Part shown: in pieces, positions 1 to 8,671 of the stretch
Layout: each line of letters starts with the position of its first letter
Numbering within the stretch: position 1 is the first letter of the stretch
Source: Desulfurivibrio alkaliphilus
GTDB lineage: Bacteria; Desulfobacterota; Desulfobulbia; Desulfobulbales; Desulfurivibrionaceae
NCBI GenBank assembly: GCA_011048585.1
Contig: DSDS01000002.1
Coordinates: forward strand, 1-11,948
Length of the DNA: 11,948 nucleotides
Direction: 5' to 3'
Translations under genes and position numbers: made by a program
The notes under the pieces: generated by a model
Told to the model about the DNA's origin: nothing
The model's input: only the letters and a program-made list of their open reading frames with translations
Database searches by the model: none

Positions 1-101
1 AGGGTGCCCCCAAGCCGATCAAGGAAGGGGTTTCCAAGGATGAAGCCGAGGATATCAAGAAGAAGATCGAAGCCGCCGGCGGCGTCGTGGAGATCAAGTA
101 G
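1..101 (+). CDS. rplL: Ribosomal protein L7/L12, C-terminal fragment (5' part outside window)
   Basis: Only the last 32 codons are present, read in the frame that ends at TAG 99-101. The visible protein starts GAPKPIKEGVSKDEAEDIKK and ends in VVEIK, which is the characteristic end of the L7/L12 C-terminal domain. This domain forms the mobile stalk of the 50S subunit that recruits and stimulates translation GTPases such as EF-G and EF-Tu, both encoded further along this window. A position directly before rpoB is the conserved bacterial arrangement (rplJ-rplL-rpoB-rpoC), which supports the call. The start codon, ribosome binding site and N-terminal dimerisation domain lie before base 1. Recognition of the C-terminus is secure despite the short length. 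Confidence 0.95.
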   Translation, partial: GAPKPIKEGVSKDEAEDIKKKIEAAGGVVEIK

Positions 102-115
102 GATTGCGCAAGATG

Positions 116-135
116 CCCGGTTTCAACCGGGTTTT
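116..135 (+). terminator. Small hairpin with short T-run after rplL
   Basis: CCCGGT (116-121) pairs with ACCGGG (126-131) around a 4-base loop, and TTTT (132-135) follows directly, 14 bases after the rplL stop codon. The stem is six GC-rich pairs but the T-run is only four bases, so termination would be weak. It may instead protect the 3' end of the rplL message or act together with the stronger hairpin that begins 12 bases downstream. Confidence 0.45.
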
Positions 136-147
136 GGGTAGATCAGA

Positions 148-193
148 GCAGCAACGCTACGGGGCTACGGCTCCGTGGCGTTGTTGCGTTTTT
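148..193 (+). terminator. Intrinsic terminator / attenuator between rplL and rpoB
   Basis: The arm 148-162 (GCAGCAACGCTACGG) pairs without a bulge with 173-187 (CCGTGGCGTTGTTGC): 15 pairs including two G-U. Two further inner pairs (163-172 and 164-171) leave a 6-base loop. One G follows the stem and then TTTTT at 189-193. This is a classic rho-independent terminator shape. In Escherichia coli a partially efficient attenuator sits in the same rplL-rpoB gap and reduces rpoBC transcription relative to the ribosomal proteins. I infer the same role here, because no convincing promoter is visible between the hairpin and rpoB, so some transcription must read through. Confidence 0.8.
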
Positions 194-298
194 CATTTCA
201 CTTCCGCCGGTTTGCGGCTTTTTCGGCCGCTTACCGCGCGCCAGCCAGATGGGCGATCTCGCTTAATATATCTGAATAACCGACGAGGGTATTGCTGA

Positions 299-3200
299 AT
301 GCAGACGATCAGACGACTCCGGAAGAGCTTTACCAAGACCAGGGCGATTGTTGAAAAACCTCATCTTATCGAGATGCAGAGCCGCTCCTTTGAGCAGTTC
401 CTGCAGATGGAGACCCCTCCGGAACTGCGCCGCGATGAAGGCTTGCAGGGAATATTCAAGAGCGTTTTCCCCATTAAGGATTTCAACGGCACCTGCTCCT
501 TGGAGTATGTCAACTACACCTTCGGTGAGCCCAAATATACGGTTGAGGAGTGTATCCAGCGGGGGATGACCTTTGAAGTGCCGGTCAAGATGACGGTGCG
601 CCTGGTCACCTATGATACCGACCCCGACAGTGGGGCCCAAAGTATCCGTGATATCAAGGAGCAGTCGGTCTATCTGGGCAGTATTCCCCTGATGACCAAG
701 GCCGGGGTTTTTGTGATCAATGGTACCGAGCGGGTCATCGTCAGTCAGCTCCAACGCTCGCCGGGACTTTTCTACAGCCATGACGGGGGCAAAACCCACG
801 CCGGGGGCAAGTTGCTCTACTCGGCCCGGATTATTCCGGTGCGGGGCTCTTGGATCGACCTGGAGTTTGATGCCAAGGATATCCTCTACGTTCGCATCGA
901 CCGCCGCCGTAAATTCCCGGTAACCACCCTGCTCAAGGCCCTGGGCTACGGCAGTGAGGAGTTGCTTCGCTACTTTTACCAGACCGAACAGGTTGCGTTG
1001 GTGCGCAAAAAATTCAAAAAGCGGTTTGATCCGGCGACCATGGTGGGCCAGCGTTTGCCCCACGATCTGGTCAACCCCGCCGACGGCGAGGTCTTGGCCA
1101 AGAAGGGGCGCAAAGTGGGCAAGGCCCTGGCCCAGAAAATCGTTGAGGCCGGGATCGAGGGGATCGAGGTGGAGGCTGAGGATCTGGTGGGCAAGGTCAC
1201 CGCCGGCCATATCGCCAATCCCGAGACCGGAGAGGTGATGATTCCGGTCAACACCGAGTTGACCGAGACGATGCTGGAGGAGATCGTCGCCGCTGAAGTG
1301 AAGGAGTTTGAGCTTCTCCTCATCGACGGAATCACCGTTTCCGACTCCTTCCGCAAGACCCTGATGCTGGATCGGGTGGAGAGCCGGGAGGAGGCCCTGA
1401 TCGAACTTTATCGCCGTTTGCGGCCCAGCTCTCCCCCCACCCTTGAGGTGGCCGAGACCTTTTTCAACAATCTCTTCTTCAACCCGGAGTTGTACGACCT
1501 TTCGGTGGTGGGCCGTTTCAAGATCAATGCCCGGTTGGCAATCTCCACCGATACCGAAATCAAGACCCTGACCGTCGAGGATATCATGCTGGCGGTACGT
1601 AAGCTGGTCCAGCTCAAGGATGCCCAGGGCCCCATCGATGATATCGATCATCTGGGTAATCGCCGGGTCAGGACCGTGGGTGAGCTGGTGGAGAATCAGT
1701 ACCGAATGGGACTGGTGCGGATGGAGCGGGCGATCAAGGAGCGGATGAGTCTGCAGGATGTTGAGACCCTGATGCCCCACGATCTGATCAATCCCAAGCC
1801 GATCACCGCCGCGATCAAGGAATTTTTCGGGACCAGCCAGCTCTCCCAGTTCATGGATCAGACCAACCCCCTCTCCGAGGTTACCCATAAGCGGCGCCTT
1901 TCAGCCCTGGGACCCGGTGGTCTCTCCCGCGAACGGGCGGGGTTTGAGGTGCGTGACGTGCATCCCACTCACTACGGTCGGATCTGTCCGGTGGAAACCC
2001 CGGAAGGGCCCAACATCGGCTTGATCGTCTCCCTGGCCTCCTTTGCCCGGGTTAATCAGTACGGTTTTATTGAAACTCCCTACCGCCGGGTGGTTGATCG
2101 CAAGCTCAGCAACGATATCGAGTATATGACCGCTCTGGACGAGGAGGGCAAGGTGATCGCCCCGGCCCGCACCGAGGTGGATAAGAAGGGGAGGCTGGTC
2201 GCCGATACCCTGATCGCCCGCCATGATGGCGAGGTTATGATCAGTACCGCCGATGAAGTGACCAACATGGATGTGTCCCCCAATCAGCTGGTCAGTGTGG
2301 CGGCCTCCCTGGTTCCCTTTCTGGAAAATGACGACGCCAACCGGGCCCTGATGGGCTCCAACATGCAGCGCCAGGGGGTTCCCCTGCTTCGCTCCGAGGC
2401 CCCCCTGGTGGGAACCGGCCTGGAGGCGGCGGTGGCCAAGGATTCCGGCGTCTGCATGCTGGCCGGCGGTGATGGAGTGGTGGAGGAGGTGGATGCCAAC
2501 CGGATCGTGGTTCGCTACGATCAGCCCGGCACCGACGGCTTCACCACCGGGATCGGCATCTACCGTCTGGAAAAGTATAAAAAATCTAACCAGAACACCT
2601 GCTTTACCCAGCGCCCCCTGGTCGATCCCGGGGTACGGGTGAAAAAGGGCGATATCCTGGCCGATGGACCGGCCTGCGATCAGGGTGAACTGGCCCTGGC
2701 CAAGAACGTCACCGTGGCCTTCATGCCCTGGCGCGGCTACAACTACGAAGACTCCATCCTGGTCAACGAGCGCCTGCTCAAAAAGGATACCTATACCTCG
2801 CTCCATATCGAGGTTTTTGAGACCGTGGCCCGGGACACCAAGCTGGGCAAGGAGGAGGTGACCCGCGATATTCCCAACGTCAGCGATGAGGCCCTGCGCA
2901 ACCTGGACGAGTCGGGGATCATCTGCATCGGGGCCGAGATCAAGGCCGGCGATATCCTGGTGGGCAAGATCACCCCCAAGGGTGAAACCCAGCTCTCCCC
3001 CGAGGAGAAGCTGCTGCGGGCGATTTTCGGCGAGAAGGCCGGGGATGTCAAGGACACCTCGCTGCGGGTGCCGCCGGGGGTTGAGGGGGTGGTGATCGAC
3101 GCCAAGGTCTTCTCCCGCAAGGGGGTGGAAAAGGATGAGCGGACTCTGGCCATCGAGGAGGCCGAGATCAAGACCTTGGAGCGGGACCTGGAGGATGAGC

Positions 3201-4411
3201 TGGGACTGCTGGCCAAAAGCGTCAAAAACGGAATTGCCGATCTGCTGGAGGGCAAGGCCGTGAAGAATCAGGTCAAGGGCCGCAAGGATGAGATCCTACT
3301 GGCCGAGGGCAAGAAGATCACCCGCGAGGTGGTGGAAAAGCTCTCCCTCTCCGAAATAAAAAAATTGGATTACAGCGGTCGGGAAACCCTGGAGGGCGAG
3401 CTCAAGCTGCTGCTGGATCGCTACGATTCCCAGGCGAAGATGGTGCGGGGTCGCTATGAGGCCCGGATCTCCCGCCTGCAGAAGGGTGATGACCTGCCCC
3501 CGGGGGTGATCCGGATGGTCAAGGTCTATGTCGCCATCAAGCGCAAGCTGGCGGTGGGTGACAAAATGGCCGGCCGTCACGGTAACAAGGGTGTGGTTTC
3601 CCGGATTCTGCCGGAAGAGGACATGCCTTACTTTGCTGACGGGACCAGCGTTGATATCGTCCTCAACCCCTTGGGCGTGCCTTCGCGGATGAACGTGGGC
3701 CAGTTGCTGGAGATCCATCTCGGTCTGGCCGCCAAAAAGCTGGGCGAGCAGGTGCAGCTCCTGGCCGAGGCCCGCGATCTGGCGGCGGTGAAGAAGAAAC
3801 TGGCCGCCGTCTACAGCGAGGAGGAGTATCAGCAGCTGGTGGGCGACCTTGCCGACGACGAGTTGCTGGACCTGGCCGCCCGTATGGGTGGAGGTCTGCA
3901 TATGGCCTCGCCGGTTTTCGACGGGGCGCGGGAGGATGAGATTCGTCAGTTACTGGTTGAGGCCGGCCTGGACGAAGTGGGCCAGATTCCCCTTTACGAC
4001 GGTCTGACCGGCGAGAAATTCGACAACCCGGTAACCGTGGGCACCATGTATATGATCAAGCTGCACCATCTGGTGGATGACAAGATCCACGCCCGTTCCA
4101 CCGGACCTTACTCCCTGGTCACCCAACAGCCCTTGGGCGGTAAGGCTCAGTTCGGCGGCCAGCGTCTGGGTGAGATGGAGGTCTGGGCCATGGAGGCCTA
4201 CGGCGCCGCCTACACCCTCCAGGAGTTCCTTACCGTCAAGTCTGACGATGTCAGCGGGCGGACCAGGATGTACGAGAAGATCGTCAAGGGCAACAATTTC
4301 CTGGAGGCGGGCCTGCCTGAATCCTTCCATGTTCTGGTCAAGGAGTTGCAGGGACTCTGTCTGGATATGGAGTTGCTCGATGATATCCCTGTCGCCGCAG
4401 AAAAGAAGTAG
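299..4411 (+). CDS. rpoB: DNA-directed RNA polymerase subunit beta
   Basis: This gene encodes the 1370-residue beta subunit, which with beta' forms the catalytic cleft of RNA polymerase. The ATG at 299 is preceded by GAGGG at 285-289, nine bases away, and the N-terminus (MQTIRRLRKSF) fits the family. The rifampicin-pocket segment begins at residue 511 (GTSQLSQFMDQ). The active-site acidic pair E817-D818 lies in NYEDSI. Lysines K1081 and K1089 lie in VAIKRKLAVGDKMAGRHGNK, and H1264 in DDKIHARSTG; they match E. coli E813/D814, K1065/K1073 and H1237. The lobe region (about 235-360) and a charged helical stretch (about 960-1065) correspond to inserts in the E. coli protein, whose 1342 residues are close in length. 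The frame is intact with no truncation. It lies behind the attenuator and is probably co-transcribed with rpoC. Confidence 0.98.
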   Translation: MQTIRRLRKSFTKTRAIVEKPHLIEMQSRSFEQFLQMETPPELRRDEGLQGIFKSVFPIKDFNGTCSLEYVNYTFGEPKYTVEECIQRGMTFEVPVKMTVRLVTYDTDPDSGAQSIRDIKEQSVYLGSIPLMTKAGVFVINGTERVIVSQLQRSPGLFYSHDGGKTHAGGKLLYSARIIPVRGSWIDLEFDAKDILYVRIDRRRKFPVTTLLKALGYGSEELLRYFYQTEQVALVRKKFKKRFDPATMVGQRLPHDLVNPADGEVLAKKGRKVGKALAQKIVEAGIEGIEVEAEDLVGKVTAGHIANPETGEVMIPVNTELTETMLEEIVAAEVKEFELLLIDGITVSDSFRKTLMLDRVESREEALIELYRRLRPSSPPTLEVAETFFNNLFFNPELYDLSVVGRFKINARLAISTDTEIKTLTVEDIMLAVRKLVQLKDAQGPIDDIDHLGNRRVRTVGELVENQYRMGLVRMERAIKERMSLQDVETLMPHDLINPKPITAAIKEFFGTSQLSQFMDQTNPLSEVTHKRRLSALGPGGLSRERAGFEVRDVHPTHYGRICPVETPEGPNIGLIVSLASFARVNQYGFIETPYRRVVDRKLSNDIEYMTALDEEGKVIAPARTEVDKKGRLVADTLIARHDGEVMISTADEVTNMDVSPNQLVSVAASLVPFLENDDANRALMGSNMQRQGVPLLRSEAPLVGTGLEAAVAKDSGVCMLAGGDGVVEEVDANRIVVRYDQPGTDGFTTGIGIYRLEKYKKSNQNTCFTQRPLVDPGVRVKKGDILADGPACDQGELALAKNVTVAFMPWRGYNYEDSILVNERLLKKDTYTSLHIEVFETVARDTKLGKEEVTRDIPNVSDEALRNLDESGIICIGAEIKAGDILVGKITPKGETQLSPEEKLLRAIFGEKAGDVKDTSLRVPPGVEGVVIDAKVFSRKGVEKDERTLAIEEAEIKTLERDLEDELGLLAKSVKNGIADLLEGKAVKNQVKGRKDEILLAEGKKITREVVEKLSLSEIKKLDYSGRETLEGELKLLLDRYDSQAKMVRGRYEARISRLQKGDDLPPGVIRMVKVYVAIKRKLAVGDKMAGRHGNKGVVSRILPEEDMPYFADGTSVDIVLNPLGVPSRMNVGQLLEIHLGLAAKKLGEQVQLLAEARDLAAVKKKLAAVYSEEEYQQLVGDLADDELLDLAARMGGGLHMASPVFDGAREDEIRQLLVEAGLDEVGQIPLYDGLTGEKFDNPVTVGTMYMIKLHHLVDDKIHARSTGPYSLVTQQPLGGKAQFGGQRLGEMEVWAMEAYGAAYTLQEFLTVKSDDVSGRTRMYEKIVKGNNFLEAGLPESFHVLVKELQGLCLDMELLDDIPVAAEKK

Positions 4412-4485
4412 GGGCCCCCTCGGGGTGTGGAAGATAGATAACCGGCCTGCGATGGTCTCCTTCACTTAGAAATAAAGGTGTTGCC

Positions 4486-7400
4486 GTGGAAGAACTCTTC
4501 AGCTTTTTCGCCAAACCGAAGTCACCGACCAAATTTAAGGCCGTGCGGATTGCCATCTCCTCTCCGGACAAGATCCGGGACTGGTCCCACGGCGAGGTGA
4601 AAAAACCGGAAACCATCAACTATCGTACCTTCAAGCCCGAACGGGAGGGGCTGTTCTGCGCCCAGATTTTCGGGCCGGTCAAGGACTACGAGTGCAACTG
4701 CGGCAAATACAAGCGGATGAAACACCGCGGCGTGGTTTGCGAGAAATGCGGGGTTGAGGTGATCCAGTCCAAGGTGCGCCGTGAGCGGCTGGGCCATATC
4801 CAACTGGCCGCCCCGGTGGCCCATATCTGGTTCCTCAAAAGCCTGCCCAGCAAGATTGGTAACCTGTTGGATATGACCCTGAAGGAGCTGGAGAAGGTAC
4901 TCTATTTCGACTCTTACGTGGTCAGCGAGTCGTCCGAGCCCTCCATCAACAAGGGCAGTCTGCTCAGCGAGGAGGATTACCGTCAGGCTCGCGAGGCCTT
5001 CCCCGACAAGTTCAAGGTGGGAATCGGCGCGGCGGCTATTCGGGAGATGCTGGCGGCCATCGATCTGGCCGAGCTTTCCAAACAGCTGCGCCTTGAGATG
5101 CGGGAGACCGGCTCCGAGGCCAAGCGTAAGAAGCTGGCCAAAAGGCTCAATGTCACCGAGGCCTTTCTGGAGTCGGGCAACCGACCCGAGTGGATGATTC
5201 TGGAGGTGATTCCGGTGCTGCCCCCCGATCTCCGGCCCTTGGTGCCCCTGGAAGGGGGGCGTTTCGCCACCTCCGATCTCAACGACCTCTACCGCCGGGT
5301 GATCAACCGCAACAACCGCCTGAAGAGGCTGCTGGAGCTGGACGCCCCCGAGATCATCATTCGCAACGAGAAGCGGATGTTGCAGGAGGCGGTGGATGTG
5401 CTGTTTGACAACGGCCGCCGCGGCAAGGTGATCACCGGCCCCAACAAGCGGCCGCTCAAGTCGCTCTCCGATATGCTCAAGGGCAAACAGGGCCGTTTCC
5501 GCCAGAACCTGCTGGGTAAACGGGTGGACTACTCCGGCCGGAGCGTTATCGTGGTTGGCCCCCATCTGAGGCTCCATCAGTGCGGCCTGCCCAAGAAGAT
5601 GGCTCTTGAGCTGTTCAAGCCCTTTATCTACAACCGCCTGGAGGCCAAGGGGCTGGTCACCACCATCAAGAGCGCGCGTAAGATGGTGGAGAAGGGGACC
5701 AAAGAGGTTTGGGACGTGCTTGATGAGGTGGTCCGGGAATACCCGGTGATTCTCAACCGGGCTCCCACCCTCCATCGCCTGGGGATGCAGGCCTTTGAGC
5801 CGATCCTGGTGGAGGGCAAGGCGATCCAGCTGCACCCCCTGGTTTGTGCCGCCTTTAATGCCGACTTCGACGGCGACCAGATGGCGGTCCATGTGCCGCT
5901 GACCGTGGAGGCCCAGATGGAGGCCCGGGTTTTGATGATGTCCACCAACAACATCCTCTCCCCGGCCAACGGTGAACCGATCATCATCCCCTCCCAGGAT
6001 ATTGTGCTGGGGCTCTACTACATGACCCGCGAACGCTTTTTTGTTAAGGGTGAAGGCAAGTGCTTCAGCTCGCCCGCCGAGGTCCGTTTGGCCTACGATT
6101 TCAACGAGGTCCATCTCCAGGCACGGATCAAGGTGCGGATCAACGGCGAGATGGTGGAGACCACCACTGGTCGGGTGCTGGTGGGTGAACTGTTGCCCCC
6201 CGGCCTGGAGTTCTCCCTGGTCAACCGGGTGCTGGCCAAGAAGCAGCTGGCCAAGTTGATCGACCACTCCTACCGCCACGCCGGCACCAAGGCCACGGTG
6301 ATTCTGGCCGATCGGCTCAAGGATTTGGGCTATGAGTATTCCACCCGGGCCTCTATCTCTATCTGTCTCAACGACATGATGATCCCGGTGAGCAAGGACG
6401 AGGTGCTGAAAAAGGCTGAAAGCCAGGTGCTGTATGTTGACCAGCAGTATCGGGACGGCTTGATCACCCCCGGCGAGAAATACAACAAGGTGGTGGATAT
6501 CTGGTCCCGGGCCACCGACACCGTGGCCAACGACATGATGCAGGAGATGAGTGTCCAATATCTTCGGGATAAGGACAAGAAGCTGGTTGAGCAGCCCAGC
6601 TTCAACTCGATCTTCATCATGGCCGACTCCGGAGCCCGGGGCAGCCGCGACCAGATCAAGCAGTTGGCCGGCATGCGTGGTCTGATGGCCAAACCTTCGG
6701 GGGCGATCATCGAAACTCCCATCAAGGCCAACTTCCGGGAAGGTTTGAGCGTGCTGGAGTACTTCATCTCCACCCATGGCGCCCGTAAGGGTCTGGCCGA
6801 CACGGCGCTTAAAACCGCCAACTCGGGCTACCTCACCCGCCGTCTGGTGGATGTGGCCCAGGACGCCACCATCATTGAACGGGATTGCGGTACCCTGGAC
6901 GGCATCGTCATCGAGGCCCTGGTGGAGGGCGGTGAGGTGATCCAGCCGGTGGGCGACCGTATTCTGGGCCGGGTGGCCCTGGATGATATTATCGATCCCT
7001 TCAGCGGTGAGGTGCTGGTGGAGGCCAACAGCGAAATCACCGAGGATAAGGTGGCCAAAATAGACGAGGCCGGCATCGATCGGGTCCAGATCCGCTCGGT
7101 ATTGACCTGCAAGTCCCAGCGCGGGGTTTGCGGGCTCTGCTACGGCCGTGACCTGGGTCGCGGACATATGGTCAATATCGGCGAGGCGGTGGGGATCATC
7201 GCCGCCCAGTCCATCGGTGAACCCGGGACCCAGTTGACCATGCGGACCTTCCATATCGGCGGTACCGCCAGCCGGGCCGCCGAGCAGGCCGAGGTGCGGA
7301 CCCGCCACGGCGGCACCGTGAAATTCAGCAACCTGCACGCGGTGCGTAACGCCGCCGGTCGGCTGGTGGTTATGACCCGGAACGGGGAGGTGAGCATCCT

Positions 7401-8544
7401 CGGTGCCCACGGTCGGGAGCGGGAGCGTTATCATATCAACTACGGCGGCCAGATCTACGTCGAGGAGGGGGCCGAGGTGGCACCCGACACCCTGATCGCC
7501 GATTGGGATCCCTACACCATTCCCATCGTCAACGAGATCGGCGGTCGAATCAAGTTCGGCGATATTATTGAAGGTGTCACCATGCAGGAGCGGGTCGATC
7601 CGGTTACCGGCAAGGCCTCTTCGGTGATCATCCAATCCCGGGCCGGGCAGCAAAACCCCCGGATCACCCTCAAGGATGAAAACGGCAAGACCGCCAAGTT
7701 GCCCAAAACCGGAACCCCGGCTCGCTACTCCCTTCCTGTGGGGACCATCATTGGGGTCAAGGAGAATGATGAGGTGGTGCCCGGGACTATTCTGGGCAAG
7801 ATTCCGCGCGAGACCACCAAGACCAAGGATATCACCGGTGGTTTGCCCCGGGTGGCCGAACTGTTCGAGGTCCGCAAGCCCAAGGAGTTCGCGGTGATCA
7901 GCGAAATCGACGGCCAGGTCAGTTACGGCAAGGATCTCAAGGGCAAAAAACGGGTGGTTATTACCCCCGAACTGGGCGAGCCCAAAGAGTATCTGATCCC
8001 CAAGGGCAAGCATGTCATTGTCCATGAGGGTGACTATGTCAAGGCCGGTGAGCCGCTGATGGACGGCTCCCCTGATCCCAACGATATCTTGCGGGTAATG
8101 GGGGTCAAGGATCTGGCCAAGTTCCTGGTCAACGAGGTCCAGGAAGTTTACCGCCTCCAGGGCGTTAAGATCAACGACAAGCATATCGAGGTTATCGTTC
8201 GCCAGATGTTGCGCCGGGTCCAGATCACCAGCGTGGGAGATTCCACCTTCATGCTGGGCGAGCATGTCGAGTGGTGGCGGTTCAACGAGGAGAACGAGAA
8301 GCTGCTGGAGGAGGGGGCCCGGCCGGCCACCGCCGAACCGGTACTGCTGGGGGTGACCAAGGCCTCGCTCTCCACCGACAGCTTCATCTCGGCGGCCTCG
8401 TTCCAGGAAACCACCAAGGTGCTGACCAATGCTGCCATGGCCGGCAAAATCGATCTTCTTAACGGTCTGAAGGAAAACGTCATCATGGGCCGCCTGATTC
8501 CCGCCGGCACCGGGGTCGAACGTTACGCCATCGCCGAGGAGTAG
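4486..8544 (+). CDS. rpoC: DNA-directed RNA polymerase subunit beta'
   Basis: This gene encodes the 1352-residue catalytic beta' subunit. The GTG start at 4486 is chosen because AAAGG (4474-4478) lies seven bases upstream and the resulting N-terminus (MEELFSFFAK) aligns with the family start. The first zinc site is C70, C72, C85, C88, the same numbering as E. coli. The magnesium-binding NADFDGDQM motif gives D460, D462 and D464. The second zinc site is C801, C875, C882, C885. The bridge helix covers about residues 756-791 (K776-T777-A778-N779), and the trigger-loop start has M919, R920 and H923. The C-terminal part keeps the long trigger-loop insert typical of proteobacteria. The gene begins 74 bases after rpoB, in the usual operon. 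No TTA, CTA or TCA codon occurs in phase from 4522 to the end, which leaves a very long open antisense frame. Confidence 0.98.
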   Translation: MEELFSFFAKPKSPTKFKAVRIAISSPDKIRDWSHGEVKKPETINYRTFKPEREGLFCAQIFGPVKDYECNCGKYKRMKHRGVVCEKCGVEVIQSKVRRERLGHIQLAAPVAHIWFLKSLPSKIGNLLDMTLKELEKVLYFDSYVVSESSEPSINKGSLLSEEDYRQAREAFPDKFKVGIGAAAIREMLAAIDLAELSKQLRLEMRETGSEAKRKKLAKRLNVTEAFLESGNRPEWMILEVIPVLPPDLRPLVPLEGGRFATSDLNDLYRRVINRNNRLKRLLELDAPEIIIRNEKRMLQEAVDVLFDNGRRGKVITGPNKRPLKSLSDMLKGKQGRFRQNLLGKRVDYSGRSVIVVGPHLRLHQCGLPKKMALELFKPFIYNRLEAKGLVTTIKSARKMVEKGTKEVWDVLDEVVREYPVILNRAPTLHRLGMQAFEPILVEGKAIQLHPLVCAAFNADFDGDQMAVHVPLTVEAQMEARVLMMSTNNILSPANGEPIIIPSQDIVLGLYYMTRERFFVKGEGKCFSSPAEVRLAYDFNEVHLQARIKVRINGEMVETTTGRVLVGELLPPGLEFSLVNRVLAKKQLAKLIDHSYRHAGTKATVILADRLKDLGYEYSTRASISICLNDMMIPVSKDEVLKKAESQVLYVDQQYRDGLITPGEKYNKVVDIWSRATDTVANDMMQEMSVQYLRDKDKKLVEQPSFNSIFIMADSGARGSRDQIKQLAGMRGLMAKPSGAIIETPIKANFREGLSVLEYFISTHGARKGLADTALKTANSGYLTRRLVDVAQDATIIERDCGTLDGIVIEALVEGGEVIQPVGDRILGRVALDDIIDPFSGEVLVEANSEITEDKVAKIDEAGIDRVQIRSVLTCKSQRGVCGLCYGRDLGRGHMVNIGEAVGIIAAQSIGEPGTQLTMRTFHIGGTASRAAEQAEVRTRHGGTVKFSNLHAVRNAAGRLVVMTRNGEVSILGAHGRERERYHINYGGQIYVEEGAEVAPDTLIADWDPYTIPIVNEIGGRIKFGDIIEGVTMQERVDPVTGKASSVIIQSRAGQQNPRITLKDENGKTAKLPKTGTPARYSLPVGTIIGVKENDEVVPGTILGKIPRETTKTKDITGGLPRVAELFEVRKPKEFAVISEIDGQVSYGKDLKGKKRVVITPELGEPKEYLIPKGKHVIVHEGDYVKAGEPLMDGSPDPNDILRVMGVKDLAKFLVNEVQEVYRLQGVKINDKHIEVIVRQMLRRVQITSVGDSTFMLGEHVEWWRFNEENEKLLEEGARPATAEPVLLGVTKASLSTDSFISAASFQETTKVLTNAAMAGKIDLLNGLKENVIMGRLIPAGTGVERYAIAEE

Positions 8545-8545
8545 C

Positions 8546-8671
8546 ATGAAGATTTGCTTGACAAGGAGAGTTGGGTGGAGTACAAATGCCGTTTTCCCGA
8601 GCCCGATGCTGCAGATTGCGACCAGCCGGGGAGCTGAGAGCGGAAACAAGAAATTTCAGGAGTTAAGTTAG
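8546..8671 (+). CDS. Doubtful 41-codon ORF filling the rpoC-rpsL gap
   Basis: An ATG one base after the rpoC stop opens a 41-codon frame whose TAG (8669-8671) directly abuts the rpsL ATG. The protein begins MKICLTRRVGWSTNAVFPSP and ends in FQELS; I recognise no family. GAGGAG at 8536-8541, inside the rpoC 3' end, lies four bases before the ATG and could serve as a ribosome binding site. Against it, the codons are unlike those of the neighbours (AGG, AGA, ACA twice, TTA, GGA twice), the predicted promoter at 8558-8586 lies inside it, and 41 open codons can easily occur by chance. If translated, it might couple rpoC and rpsL translation. I think it is more likely not a gene. Confidence 0.15.
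   Translation: MKICLTRRVGWSTNAVFPSPMLQIATSRGAESGNKKFQELS
8558..8586 (+). promoter_or_regulatory. Sigma70-type promoter for the str operon
   Basis: A perfect -35 box TTGACA (8558-8563) is followed by a 17-base spacer and TACAAA (8581-8586), which matches four of six -10 positions. The expected transcription start is near 8593, leaving a leader of about 80 bases before rpsL. It begins 14 bases after the rpoC stop codon, so it would let rpsL-rpsG-fusA-tuf be transcribed at a higher level than rpoBC. The assignment is by sequence match only. Confidence 0.65.

Noticed and set aside
204..298. A promoter directly upstream of rpoB.
   Set aside because: -10-like TAATAT (264-269) and TATATC (267-272) exist, but nothing resembling a -35 box lies 16-18 bases upstream, and the spacing to TTACCG (231-236) is far too long.
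4412..4485. Terminator or regulatory hairpin in the rpoB-rpoC gap (CCCC/GGGG at 4415-4425) and a five-codon ORF at 4452-4469.
   Set aside because: The stem has four pairs, a 3-base loop and no T-run. The tiny ORF lacks a ribosome binding site.
8593..8633. A leader stem in front of rpsL (8593-8599 with 8627-8633) as a ribosomal-protein binding site.
   Set aside because: It contains two G-U and one A-U end pairs around a 27-base unstructured loop, and it does not resemble a known S12 or S7 binding site.
4522..8649. A 1375-codon open frame on the - strand opposite rpoC, and similar long frames opposite rpoB (263-1888, 1901-2806).
   Set aside because: These frames are exactly in phase with the sense codons, so an antisense stop needs a sense TTA, CTA or TCA codon. 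rpoC avoids all three, which alone explains the open frame. The translations are low-complexity (rich in G, H, L, D, Q) with no recognisable domain.
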